Shown here in pieces: positions 25,881 through 34,343 of a stretch of DNA of 64,000 nucleotides. Each line of letters opens with the position of its first letter. The first letter of the stretch is position 1. Origin of the DNA: DATGFK01 sp040007395 (lineage in GTDB: Bacteria; Chloroflexota; Anaerolineae; Aggregatilineales; UBA2796); the NCBI GenBank assembly GCA_040007395.1, contig JBDTVG010000216.1, positions 26,997-90,996 on the forward strand, in the 5' to 3' direction. The notes beneath the pieces are model-generated. The model was not told where the DNA came from, searched no databases, and worked only from the letters and a program-made list of their open reading frames with translations. The position numbers and the translations under genes were made by a program.

Positions 25881-27317
25881 TCAATACGCGCCACTGCCGA
25901 TCAGCATATTCGGGATCGTGCGGAGCATAATCTGAATGTCCAAGCCGATAGACCAATTTTCTATATAGTAAATGTCGAGCAAACACTGTTCCTCGAAGGG
26001 AACCTTACTGCGCCCGCTGACTTGCCACAGACTAGTCGCGCCGGGCAGTGTATTCAAGCGCTGGCGATGCCATGGTTCATAGTGCGCTACCTCATCAGGC
26101 GTTGGTGGACGTGGCCCAACCAGACTCATCTCGCCGCGCAGCACGTTGATTAACTGCGGCAGTTCGTCGATACTCGTGCGTCGAATCCACTTGCCCACGC
26201 GAGTAATACGCGGATCTTTTTCCCACTTGGGGCGCTTGGGATCTGCGCCCGTTTGCGCGATCATCTTCTCGCGCAAGTCGTCAGCCCCATCGCCCATTGA
26301 TCGGAACTTGTACATTTTGAACTCGCGCCCGTCTTTGCCTACTCGCAGATGCGGAAACAGAATCGGCCCCGGCGAGTCGAGCTTGATTGTAATCGCGACA
26401 ATCAACGCTAGCGGGATACTAATCGGCGCAGAAAGGATGATCAACGCAATGTCGATAATGCGCTTGATCAGATAGCGGGGGTGATCCAGCCGTGTCCCGC
26501 CATTGCGTAAACCGAGCAGCGGAATCCCTTCCAGATTTTCGACAGACACTTGACTCATATTCAACTGGAACAAGTCCGGCACTACTCGTGACGCAATGTG
26601 ATGACGTTCGCAAATATCCATCATATCCATAATCTTCTGGCGGGCGCTCCACGGCAGCGTAATTACCACCAAATCGGCGCAGTGGTCCAGCAGCAGCAGT
26701 TCGAGTTGATCGAGATCGCCTAGCCCACGCACGCGCCCAATATCCACCAAACCACGTTCGGGGCGGTCATCGAGATAGCCGATTGGCACATAGCCGAGAT
26801 CGGGTCGCGCAATGAACGCACTTAACACGGTGCGTCCAGCATCGCCCGCGCCAACGACCAAGACACGTTCCACGCCAATACCGTAATTCCGCAGTACATG
26901 GCGCACACGGCGGTACACAATGCGCGAAAACGACATCAGAATAATGACCAACGCCGTTGCTTGCAGGATCATCAAGCGCGAAAAGACTTGAGGACGCAGC
27001 AGGAAGTTGAGCGCCATCACGACCACTGTCGCATTGGTCGCCCCATTGATAATCGTGTTGACTTCCTCAAACCATGTCCGACCCCGGCGTTCACGGTATA
27101 ACCCGGCGACAGGCGAAGTCGAAACCAGCCACAGAGCATAGAGCGCCGCATAAGGCAAGAACGCCTCGAATGCCGCCGCCGCCTTGATGTTCTCGTCTAC
27201 GGGAACCACGATCTGTAGATCGTAGCGCAAGGTATACGCTAAGCGGAAAGCGATAATCACAATCGCCAAGTCAAGGAGGGGCATTACCCGGCGAAATATT
27301 AATGCCCAATCACGCAT
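25881..27317 (-). CDS. Undecaprenyl-phosphate sugar phosphotransferase (WcaJ/PglC-like)
   Basis: 478 residues. Four N-terminal membrane helices and a CoA-binding-like Rossmann domain (VLVVGAGDAGRTVLSAF near 155) precede the bacterial sugar transferase domain (from about 285) with KRIIDIALIILSAP, YKFRSM, TSIDELPQLINVLRGEM and LVGPRPP. It starts exopolysaccharide repeat-unit assembly by loading a sugar phosphate on the lipid carrier. It is 4 nt downstream of the glycosyltransferase gene, so the two form a small operon. Confidence 0.92.
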   Translation of the reverse strand: MRDWALIFRRVMPLLDLAIVIIAFRLAYTLRYDLQIVVPVDENIKAAAAFEAFLPYAALYALWLVSTSPVAGLYRERRGRTWFEEVNTIINGATNATVVVMALNFLLRPQVFSRLMILQATALVIILMSFSRIVYRRVRHVLRNYGIGVERVLVVGAGDAGRTVLSAFIARPDLGYVPIGYLDDRPERGLVDIGRVRGLGDLDQLELLLLDHCADLVVITLPWSARQKIMDMMDICERHHIASRVVPDLFQLNMSQVSVENLEGIPLLGLRNGGTRLDHPRYLIKRIIDIALIILSAPISIPLALIVAITIKLDSPGPILFPHLRVGKDGREFKMYKFRSMGDGADDLREKMIAQTGADPKRPKWEKDPRITRVGKWIRRTSIDELPQLINVLRGEMSLVGPRPPTPDEVAHYEPWHRQRLNTLPGATSLWQVSGRSKVPFEEQCLLDIYYIENWSIGLDIQIMLRTIPNMLIGSGAY

Positions 27318-27321
27318 AATA

Positions 27322-28449
27322 CTAATTCTCCAACGCTTTTCGATAGCTAGCTACCGTTTGTTCGGCAGTGTGAGTCCAAGTAAATTGACGGGCGCGAGTT
27401 TGGGCAAGCAATCCCTGTTCAGCCCGCCATGCGCCATCGTGGATGCAGCGGCTTAACCCTGCTGTCCAAGCGGCAGTGTCAGAGGGTGGCAGGCGCAGTC
27501 CGGTATCCCCAGCGGCTTCCGGCAGTGACGAAACATTCGAGACTAATACAGGTTTGCCACAGGCCATTGCTTCGGTTACAGGCAAGCCCCATCCCTCGAA
27601 TATTGACGGGTAGACAAACGCTTCGGCAGCATTATATAGCCACGGCAAATCAGAGTCGGCAACGAATCCCGGCAACTGAACTACCGAAGATAGCTCATAT
27701 TCGGCAATTGTGCGATGAATCTCCTCAGTCATCCAGCCTTTGCCCCCAGCAAGCACTAGATGACACGCCGCTTGATCCGCCGTAGGCAGTGCTGCATAAG
27801 CCCGCAGCAGCATCGGCAGATTCTTGCGCGGCTCCAAAGTTCCGACAAAGAGTAAGAAACGCTCCGGTAAGCCCTGTTTGGTGCGCCACGCCGCGACTTC
27901 ATTGGCAGGCAACGGGCAAAACCGACCCTCGACTCCCGGCACTGCCAGATCGATTTTATCGCGGGCGACACCGAGCAGCGTTACCAGATCGTCGGCAGTC
28001 GATTGTGAGATCGCGATCACTCGCCGCGCCCGTTGGCATGAGAGTCCAGTCAGTAGTCGCAAATACCAGCGCCGAACACGCGGCAAAAGTTCTGGGTAAC
28101 GCATGAAGGTTAGATCGTAGACAGTCACAACAAACGGTCTGGGCATCACCACTGGCGCAACAAACGCTAATTCGTGGACAAGATCCAGCCCATCAAGTTG
28201 GCAGGGCTGCACGAATTGTTCCCATGCAATACGCTTCAAGGGGCGAGCTGTGCCGAATCGTGAGCGGCGTATGTCCAAACTTGCACGCGGTGGTGGATCG
28301 CCTGCGCCGACAAAGACTCGGTAGTGCCATGCCGGATCAACAGCAGGCAGGTGATCCAGCAGTTGCCAGATATAACCGTGAATCCCAGCGCGGCGGTAGC
28401 CTGCTTTGGGTGAAAGTAAATGTGCGTTTAAGCCAACATGAGCCATCAT
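27322..28449 (-). CDS. Family 4 glycosyltransferase
   Basis: 375 residues from the ATG at 28449. The frame is open to 28506, but a TATAAT box lies 6 nt before 28449 on the minus strand, so transcription may begin near the start codon with no leader. The C-terminal Rossmann half has FVGTLEPRKNLPML and YPSIFEGWGLPVTEAMACGKPV (GT4 E-x7-E motif). It adds a sugar in exopolysaccharide assembly with the downstream sugar-phosphate transferase. Confidence 0.88.
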   Translation of the reverse strand: MMAHVGLNAHLLSPKAGYRRAGIHGYIWQLLDHLPAVDPAWHYRVFVGAGDPPPRASLDIRRSRFGTARPLKRIAWEQFVQPCQLDGLDLVHELAFVAPVVMPRPFVVTVYDLTFMRYPELLPRVRRWYLRLLTGLSCQRARRVIAISQSTADDLVTLLGVARDKIDLAVPGVEGRFCPLPANEVAAWRTKQGLPERFLLFVGTLEPRKNLPMLLRAYAALPTADQAACHLVLAGGKGWMTEEIHRTIAEYELSSVVQLPGFVADSDLPWLYNAAEAFVYPSIFEGWGLPVTEAMACGKPVLVSNVSSLPEAAGDTGLRLPPSDTAAWTAGLSRCIHDGAWRAEQGLLAQTRARQFTWTHTAEQTVASYRKALEN

Positions 28450-28562
28450 GCCTGTATTATATCGAGAGACAGACATATAGCGACTCCAGGGATGGCAAAG
28501 ACACATTTGGAATTAGGGGAAATTTCACCAGCGACCACACAGGGTTGTCCCTAACGATATTT

Positions 28563-28591
28563 TGTAGGAGACGGCCTATAGGCCGTCCCAC
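28563..28591. repeat. Dispersed palindromic repeat, copy 1
   Basis: The core GACGGCCTATAGGCCGTC at 28570-28587 is a perfect palindrome. Its reverse complement with flanks matches 55680-55708 at most positions, so it is an REP-like dispersed repeat. Confidence 0.6.
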
Positions 28592-28690
28592 CGCACCGCC
28601 TCAAAAGCGAACATACCATTGAGAATTTCCGAAGTTAGCGCAAAGTCAGTACAATCATTGCGTCCGTCTTTACGCTCTGGAGGCTAATTT

Positions 28691-29128
28691 ATGACGCTGG
28701 ATCGATCCTTTGTGGCACTCAACCGCGCCGCAACCGCACGGATGCGCGATCTTGTTGCCCGACTAACCGATGACGATTATATACACCCTGTTGGCGAACA
28801 TTGGACAGTTGCCGTTGCATTGGCTCACATAGCATTCTGGGAGAGGCGGGTGCAAGCTGTTCTGGATGCTACCGAACAGGCAGGGAAATTTTCAGCACCG
28901 ACTATTGATGTGGTCGTGAACGATATTTCACTGCCGCTGTGGTTAGCTATTCCCCCGCGTGAAGCTGCCCGTATCGCTATCGCCAGCGCCGAAACCCTTG
29001 ATCAGCGGTTAGAGTCGTTTTCGCCGGAACTACTTGAGCAAGTTGCTGAATACAATATTCGCTATGTGGAGCGAGGGAGGCATCGCGGCGAACATATGGA
29101 TGAGATTGATCAGGCGTTGAAAGCTTAA
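28691..29128 (+). CDS. DinB-like metal-binding four-helix protein
   Basis: 145 residues from the ATG at 28691. The layout is a DinB/MDMPI-like four-helix bundle: an N-terminal helix, LAHIAFWERRVQ near residue 53 supplying one histidine, and HRGEHMDEID near 130-140 supplying two more. This family includes thiol-dependent enzymes and proteins of unknown role. It stands alone upstream of the carotenoid cluster. Confidence 0.7.
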   Translation: MTLDRSFVALNRAATARMRDLVARLTDDDYIHPVGEHWTVAVALAHIAFWERRVQAVLDATEQAGKFSAPTIDVVVNDISLPLWLAIPPREAARIAIASAETLDQRLESFSPELLEQVAEYNIRYVERGRHRGEHMDEIDQALKA

Positions 29129-29156
29129 CCTTCACAAGAGACTATCCATATTTATA

Positions 29157-29202
29157 TTGTGTACAATATTTGTACAATGTTGATCTAAAATAAATTGTAC
29201 AA
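29157..29202. promoter_or_regulatory. TTGTACAA-type operator in front of the carotenoid genes
   Basis: GTACAA occurs at 29161-29166, 29172-29177 (11 bp apart) and 29197-29202; the last two are inside perfect TTGTACAA palindromes. The array ends 4 bp before the -35. MerR-family CarH/LitR light-sensing repressors bind phased TACA repeats at carotenoid promoters, so this is a candidate site. No such regulator gene is in the window. Confidence 0.55.
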
Positions 29203-29206
29203 AGTA

Positions 29207-29235
29207 TTGACACTTGCGCGATGCTTTGCTAGAGT
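29207..29235 (+). promoter_or_regulatory. Promoter of the carotenoid cluster
   Basis: TTGACA (29207-29212) and TAGAGT (29230-29235) with a 17-bp spacer, about 150 bases upstream of the phytoene desaturase gene. Confidence 0.65.
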
Positions 29236-29392
29236 CTCTATTATGGTGATAAACACTCGCTGCACTAAGCTCTGAATTTAACAGCGGGATACAATTCCCG
29301 GTCGGGGACCATAAGTTGAAAGGAGACAACGCGGCTTTTACTGTTGGCATCAGTGTTGCAATGAACCAACAAGTTCCGCCGCCATTAGGATT

Positions 29393-30811
29393 ATGGAATA
29401 TTCACGGCGCAAAAAAATTCTCATTGGCGGAGGTGGTATCGCCGGGTTGGCAGCCGGAAAGCGGCTCATCGACGCAGGCTTTGATGTCGAGATCCTCGAA
29501 AAGCGCGATGTTCTCGGCGGTAAGTGGTCGTCGTGGCAAGACAAAGAGGGCGAGTGGATCGAAACTGGGTTGCACGTCTTCTTCGGTGCGTATGAAGAAA
29601 TCTTCACCTTGATGAAGGAACTCGGTATTTATGAGCGCATCCTCTGGAAAGAACATGTCCTAACCTACACGTTAGACGAAGGCGAACGCTTCGACTTTCG
29701 CACGGCGAAGTTGCCCAGTCCGCTGCATCTCGTGCCCACGCTTATCAAGAACCGCTATTTTACGTGGCCTCAAAAGCTCTCGCTGGCTCGTAATTTGTAT
29801 CCGATGTTGTTTGGTAGTCAGCAGTATTATGCTGATATGGACAATATGTCTTACCAGCAGTGGCATCTCGGACACGGCATCTCGGATAAACTGCTCAAGA
29901 AAATGTTTTTACCGTTGAGTCTGGCGCTCAAATTTGTCACACCCAAAGATATTTCTGCCAGAGTAGTACTGGATGTCAGCGGGATCTTCTTGCGCCAGAA
30001 CGGTGCCAGCCGCATGGGATTTCTGCAAGGCTCACCCGAAACCCATTTGATGGGGCCACTCGCCCAATATATCAAGGATCGCGGCGGCAAGATCACGACT
30101 AACGCGAAAATTCTATCAGTGGATCTCGATTCGGCGGGAAAGATTGCTGGGTTGTGTGTACAACGTGGCAACGATGCGCCAGAGACAATGACCGCCGACG
30201 AGTATGTGATGGCGCTGCCAATTCACAACCTGAAACGGTTGATCCCGCCGCAGTGGTTAGACCGTGACTACTTCAAGGGGTTGATGCAAATCGAAGGCGT
30301 GCCTGTCGTCAGCGTGCATCTGTGGGCAGACCGACAGATCAGCTATGTAGACAATATTCTGTTCAGCCCCGATGGCGTGATCCCCGTATACGCGGATATG
30401 GCGAATACTACGCCGGAATATCGCACCAATGGCAACGGCACAATGGGATCGCGCAAGAGTCGCTTCCAGTTCGTCGTGGCTCCCGCCCACGACCTGATCA
30501 ACGCCGACGATGAAACCATTCTCGATCAGGTGTGGGACAGCATTCAGCGTAACTTCCCAGTAACCGCGAAGGATGCCCAGATCGAAAAGTACCATATTGT
30601 GCGCGTGCCTCAAAGCGTTTACTGGCCTAAGCCCGGCATGGATAAGTTCCGTGTGCCGCAAAAAAGCCCAATCGATAACCTATTTTTGGCGGGCGGCTAC
30701 ACTATCCAGCGCTTCTACGATAGCATGGAAGGCGCAACTCGCAGCGGGAACCGTGCCGCCGACGCGATCATCGCCAAAGATTGTGGCAAGGTTTGGCAGG
30801 TCACGCCTTAA
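29393..30811 (+). CDS. crtP: Phytoene desaturase, cyanobacterial/plant CrtP (PDS) type
   Basis: 472 residues. The N-terminal FAD-binding motif is ILIGGGGIAGLAAGKRLIDAG, with EILEKRDVLGGKWSSWQD (each slightly split here) and ETGLHVFFGAY, the CrtP/PDS signature rather than the bacterial CrtI type. The C-terminal FAD loop is FLAGGYTIQRFYDSMEGATRSG. The family introduces two double bonds into phytoene to give zeta-carotene, using quinone as acceptor. Plant-type pathways then need ZDS/CrtQ and an isomerase, which are not in this cluster. It is the first gene of the carotenoid cluster. Confidence 0.9.
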   Translation: MEYSRRKKILIGGGGIAGLAAGKRLIDAGFDVEILEKRDVLGGKWSSWQDKEGEWIETGLHVFFGAYEEIFTLMKELGIYERILWKEHVLTYTLDEGERFDFRTAKLPSPLHLVPTLIKNRYFTWPQKLSLARNLYPMLFGSQQYYADMDNMSYQQWHLGHGISDKLLKKMFLPLSLALKFVTPKDISARVVLDVSGIFLRQNGASRMGFLQGSPETHLMGPLAQYIKDRGGKITTNAKILSVDLDSAGKIAGLCVQRGNDAPETMTADEYVMALPIHNLKRLIPPQWLDRDYFKGLMQIEGVPVVSVHLWADRQISYVDNILFSPDGVIPVYADMANTTPEYRTNGNGTMGSRKSRFQFVVAPAHDLINADDETILDQVWDSIQRNFPVTAKDAQIEKYHIVRVPQSVYWPKPGMDKFRVPQKSPIDNLFLAGGYTIQRFYDSMEGATRSGNRAADAIIAKDCGKVWQVTP

Positions 30812-30966
30812 ATTTCTCTATACATTTTCCCATAAAGGGGTATGGCGTTAGGCAAATTGGTGAGTTCTTTAGTACAATGCAACTATCAGGATCAGCGAGT
30901 CGATTAGTGCCGTCCCCCGGAGTTTAGTGTCAACCTGTCTGTAACACTGTCCTGTGGAGCGAGGAA

Positions 30967-31875
30967 ATGCTCGTAACTAGCCCTGACCCGTCGGATAGCC
31001 TTCTGGATGACGCATACCAGCAGGCCGATAGCATCACCAGAGAATATTCCAAGAGTTTCTATCTGGCGACGCGCTTGCTGCCCAAAGCTGAACGTCGGGC
31101 GATTCGTGCCCTATATGGGTTTTGCCGCCAGACCGATAACATTGTAGATGATGAGCACGTCACAGTCTATGAAAATCTCGATTGGTGGCGAGCCGAGGCG
31201 AACCGTCCGTGGCAGCAGCAGCAGATCCCAGTACTGATGGCGTGGGCACACAGCCGCGAGTTTTGGGGCGTACCACAAATTTATGGCGATGAACTGATCG
31301 AAGGCTGCGAACTCGACCTAACCCATACCCGCTACCAGACATGGCAAGAATTGGAACGCTACTGTTATTGTGTCGCCTCGACGGTTGGGTTGATGGCGAT
31401 GCACGTCTTTGGTACGACCACCGGAATCGATTATGAAGATGCCAAACCCTACGCTATCAAACTGGGTGTCGCGCTCCAAATGACGAATATCCTGCGCGAT
31501 GTTGGCGAGGATGCCCGTCGGGGACGCATCTACCTTCCTCTGGAAGATCTGGAGCGATTCCACGTTTCTGAGGAAGACATTCTGCGGAGCAAGCTAGACG
31601 AATCCACGATACGGTTGTTGCAATTCGAGATCGAACGCGCCTATCACCTGTATGAGGAAGCATGGCCCGGTATCCGTTTTCTGGCGGAAAAGGCGCGTTT
31701 CTCAGTAGCTGTCGCCGCCGACGTGTACCGCGCTATCCTCGAAAAGATAATTTCCAACGGGTACAATGTCTTTACGCAGCGAGCTTTCCTGACGCGCTCC
31801 GAAAAATTGCGCCGCCTACCTGCCATCTGGGTGCGAATGCAGCGCGGACAATCCAATCCTGCTTTGCACAGCTAG
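30967..31875 (+). CDS. crtB: Phytoene synthase
   Basis: 302 residues. Both aspartate-rich motifs are present: RQTDNIVDDE near 57-66 and NILRDVGEDARRGRIYLP near 173-190. The signature YCYCVASTVGLM near 135-146 is typical. It joins two geranylgeranyl diphosphates to give phytoene in the cytoplasm at the membrane. It lies 155 nt after the desaturase gene; the gap holds a possible further promoter (TACAAT at 30874). Confidence 0.95.
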   Translation: MLVTSPDPSDSLLDDAYQQADSITREYSKSFYLATRLLPKAERRAIRALYGFCRQTDNIVDDEHVTVYENLDWWRAEANRPWQQQQIPVLMAWAHSREFWGVPQIYGDELIEGCELDLTHTRYQTWQELERYCYCVASTVGLMAMHVFGTTTGIDYEDAKPYAIKLGVALQMTNILRDVGEDARRGRIYLPLEDLERFHVSEEDILRSKLDESTIRLLQFEIERAYHLYEEAWPGIRFLAEKARFSVAVAADVYRAILEKIISNGYNVFTQRAFLTRSEKLRRLPAIWVRMQRGQSNPALHS

Positions 31876-31908
31876 TCAACATCCTGAGTTTTATTGGTCA
31901 TGTGATTT

Positions 31909-32463
31909 ATGCTCTTAACGTTTGTCCGCCGCTACCGCCCGCATTGGCGCTTGGTCGAATTCGCCCTGTTCATGATGATGATCGGCCCCTTGATTGCGCC
32001 CTTTTTTGCGCGAGTCAACGATCCTATGTTTCAGGCCGTGTCGCGCTTCATCTTCTGGATCGGTGAGGTGATTTGCCCCCAGCCGCAGTACGCCTTTGAA
32101 TACGGTGGGCGACCCTACGCAGTATGCTACCGCTGCCTGATGGCGCTGGTCGGCTTGATCATTGCGCGTTGGCTGCACCGACCCGGCGGAGCGTTGGTCA
32201 ATTGGCCTTTGAAGAACCGCTTGATCGCATTGGGGTTGAGTCTGCTGTGGCTGCAAATCGATCTACAATTTACAGCGCATGGCATCTGGGAAGCCAGTAT
32301 CCCACTGATGATCGTTCACGGTATTCCCTATGGAGTTAGTGTTGGAGCAGTATGCTACGCGCCATTGGTCGCGCTCGATAGATGGTTAGACAAGTTACAA
32401 CTGCATCAAAAGCAGCAGGCCAATACCGCCGTTCCATCTGAAAGGCTTGCTGTGCAGCGGTGA
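31909..32463 (+). CDS. DUF2085 membrane protein
   Basis: 184 residues with four or five hydrophobic segments. The motif CPQPQYAFEYGGRPYAVCYRC near 57-77 (central part of DUF2085, with a Cys pair) is diagnostic. The function of the family is unknown. It sits inside the carotenoid cluster and overlaps the next gene by 4 nt, so it is cotranscribed and may act in the same membrane pathway. Confidence 0.8.
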   Translation: MLLTFVRRYRPHWRLVEFALFMMMIGPLIAPFFARVNDPMFQAVSRFIFWIGEVICPQPQYAFEYGGRPYAVCYRCLMALVGLIIARWLHRPGGALVNWPLKNRLIALGLSLLWLQIDLQFTAHGIWEASIPLMIVHGIPYGVSVGAVCYAPLVALDRWLDKLQLHQKQQANTAVPSERLAVQR

Positions 32464-33572
32464 CGGATTTGCTCATGATCTTTTTGGCAGCAATGTTAGC
32501 AGTCCCCGCTGCCGTGATTTTTCTCTCGGAACGCAACTATCGCCGTCTGCCTTACCTTCCCAATCTAAACAATATCCCTCTGTCCAGTGTCGAGATCATT
32601 GTTCCAGCGCGTAATGAAAGCGCCAGCATTGAACGATTAGTATGCAGCCTCGTGGCGCTAGACTACCCCTCTGTCCACTTGACCGTGGTTGATGATGGGT
32701 CGAGCGATGATACAGCCCTGAAAGCTAAAGTCGCAGGTGCAGCGGTATTATGTCTGTCGAGCGATCTTCCGCCGGGTTGGACAGGCAAATGCAATGCCTG
32801 CGATCAGGCGGCGCGGTACAGTGAAGCCGATTGGCTGCTGTTCACCGATGCCGATACTTATCACACTCCCGATAGTTTACGCCGAGTGGTTACTTATGCG
32901 GAGCGCTGCCAACTTGACGCGGTATCGCTGCTGCTGCGTCAGGAGTGTGTCACCTTTTGGGAACGCCTCATTCTACCGATGGCCTATCAAAACTACTTTG
33001 CCACCTTGAACGCCGATCAACCTGCCTTCAATGGGCAGTATATTTTGATTCGGCGTGCAGTCTACGAAGAATCCGGCGGCTTTGGGGCGGTGCGGGGCCG
33101 CGTTATGGAGGATGTCGCACTAGCGACTTTACTGGCGGCACAGGGCTATCGCATTAAATTACTCAACGGACATTCGGCAGCTTCGGTGCGGATGTACCGC
33201 GATTTGCCCGCCCTGCTGCGCGGCATGACCAAAACCGCTTTCGTCGCGGCGCGAGATCGCGGTGGATTTGGGTTGCTGTTAGGCGGTGCAGTCCTGCTAG
33301 GCGTATGTGCTATCCCCGCGTTGATCGTTGGATTGGTGACAGGTTACGCGCCACTGCTATTATGGGGACTCGCCATGATGATCATTACCGCAGTGGGGCT
33401 GCCCTCATGGATGCGGCGTTTTGAGGTCGAACGTTGGTGGTTCTACCCACTCTTGAGCCAGATCGGAGTTTTTATCCTGTTTGGCGTGGGTTTCACTTCG
33501 ACTTTTCGGACTATATTAGGGTGGGGCGTGCGTTGGAAAGGCCGTACCATCATCGAGCATCGCACGGCATAG
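32460..33572 (+). CDS. cruC: Family 2 glycosyltransferase, CruC-like carotenoid glycosyltransferase
   Basis: 370 residues. An N-terminal signal-anchor helix is followed by the GT-A core: VEIIVPARNESASIERLV, VVDDGSSDD near 76-84, FTDADT near 125-130 and the QxxRW-like late motif. Two or three C-terminal helices and WGVRWKGR near the end match carotenoid glycosyltransferases such as CruC and CrtQ-like enzymes. It likely glycosylates a hydroxylated carotene. The symbol is by similarity of layout and neighbours. It is between DUF2085 and the cyclase genes. Confidence 0.75.
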   Translation: MTDLLMIFLAAMLAVPAAVIFLSERNYRRLPYLPNLNNIPLSSVEIIVPARNESASIERLVCSLVALDYPSVHLTVVDDGSSDDTALKAKVAGAAVLCLSSDLPPGWTGKCNACDQAARYSEADWLLFTDADTYHTPDSLRRVVTYAERCQLDAVSLLLRQECVTFWERLILPMAYQNYFATLNADQPAFNGQYILIRRAVYEESGGFGAVRGRVMEDVALATLLAAQGYRIKLLNGHSAASVRMYRDLPALLRGMTKTAFVAARDRGGFGLLLGGAVLLGVCAIPALIVGLVTGYAPLLLWGLAMMIITAVGLPSWMRRFEVERWWFYPLLSQIGVFILFGVGFTSTFRTILGWGVRWKGRTIIEHRTA

Positions 33573-33594
33573 TCATGGAGATGGAGTACCGATT

Positions 33595-33945
33595 ATGAGT
33601 TACAGTGTGTTCCTGATCTTGTTTGTGTGCCTCCCACTCACAGGGATGTTCTATGTGCTGCGCCGTGCGATTCGGCGCATCCATCTGATCATTTTGCTAG
33701 CACTGGCGGTCATCGCCATTGTCTATACTACACCGTGGGATAACTATCTGGTGGCCTCTGGCGTATGGTACTATGACCCGAAACTCGTCTTCAATATCAC
33801 CTTGGGCTATGTGCCACTTGAGGAATATCTATTTTTTATCCTACAATCTTTCCTGACCGGGATCTTCGCATTCTGGCTGTGGCAACGCTTCTATACCGAC
33901 GACTTCGCGGAAAGATCCGATCACAAGAAAAATAACGGACTGTAG
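33595..33945 (+). CDS. crtYc: Lycopene beta-cyclase subunit c
   Basis: 116 residues with three hydrophobic helices. The signature TTPWDNYLVASGVWYYDP near 43-60 and VPLEEYLFF near 72-80 (PxEE motif) identify the CrtYc half of the heterodimeric lycopene cyclase. Together with CrtYd it closes beta-ionone rings. It is followed after 9 nt by crtYd. Confidence 0.93.
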   Translation: MSYSVFLILFVCLPLTGMFYVLRRAIRRIHLIILLALAVIAIVYTTPWDNYLVASGVWYYDPKLVFNITLGYVPLEEYLFFILQSFLTGIFAFWLWQRFYTDDFAERSDHKKNNGL

Positions 33946-33954
33946 CGCTGCTCT

Positions 33955-34341
33955 ATGGGAAATCTCACGTACCTTTTTCTGATCCTAATCTGGTCACTGC
34001 CAATCATTGTGATTCAGTGGTTGGTTGGCCCCGATATTCTGCTCAAACGCTGGAAGGTGTTGCTCCCCGGCATTGTGCTTCCGACGTTATATCTGACCGT
34101 CGTGGATGCAATTGCGCTTGGAGCACACACATGGACAATCAACCCTACACAGTCGCTTAATATGTTTATCCCAGTGATACATGTGCCTATCGAGGAAGCG
34201 ACCTTCTTTCTCTGCACGAACACTATGATCGTACAGGGCTTGATCTTTTTGTGGTCGCCAGAAATCCGCCAACGGATGCGAGCCTTGATTCTCATGGCGC
34301 GGCGTGGCCCTAAACGGCGTGACAGCGACTCAGGGGAATAG
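33955..34341 (+). CDS. crtYd: Lycopene beta-cyclase subunit d
   Basis: 128 residues, three helices, with DAIALGAHTWTINP near 45-58 and VPIEEATFFLCTN near 74-86, the CrtYd counterparts of the crtYc motifs. The two halves are separate genes, as in actinobacteria, not fused as in archaea and fungi. It ends 2 nt before the acyltransferase gene. Confidence 0.93.
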   Translation: MGNLTYLFLILIWSLPIIVIQWLVGPDILLKRWKVLLPGIVLPTLYLTVVDAIALGAHTWTINPTQSLNMFIPVIHVPIEEATFFLCTNTMIVQGLIFLWSPEIRQRMRALILMARRGPKRRDSDSGE

Positions 34342-34343
34342 CG

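Noticed and set aside
29316..29612. 98-codon frame overlapping the start of crtP
   Set aside because: Mostly an out-of-frame reading of crtP; a short leader peptide cannot be excluded but nothing supports it.
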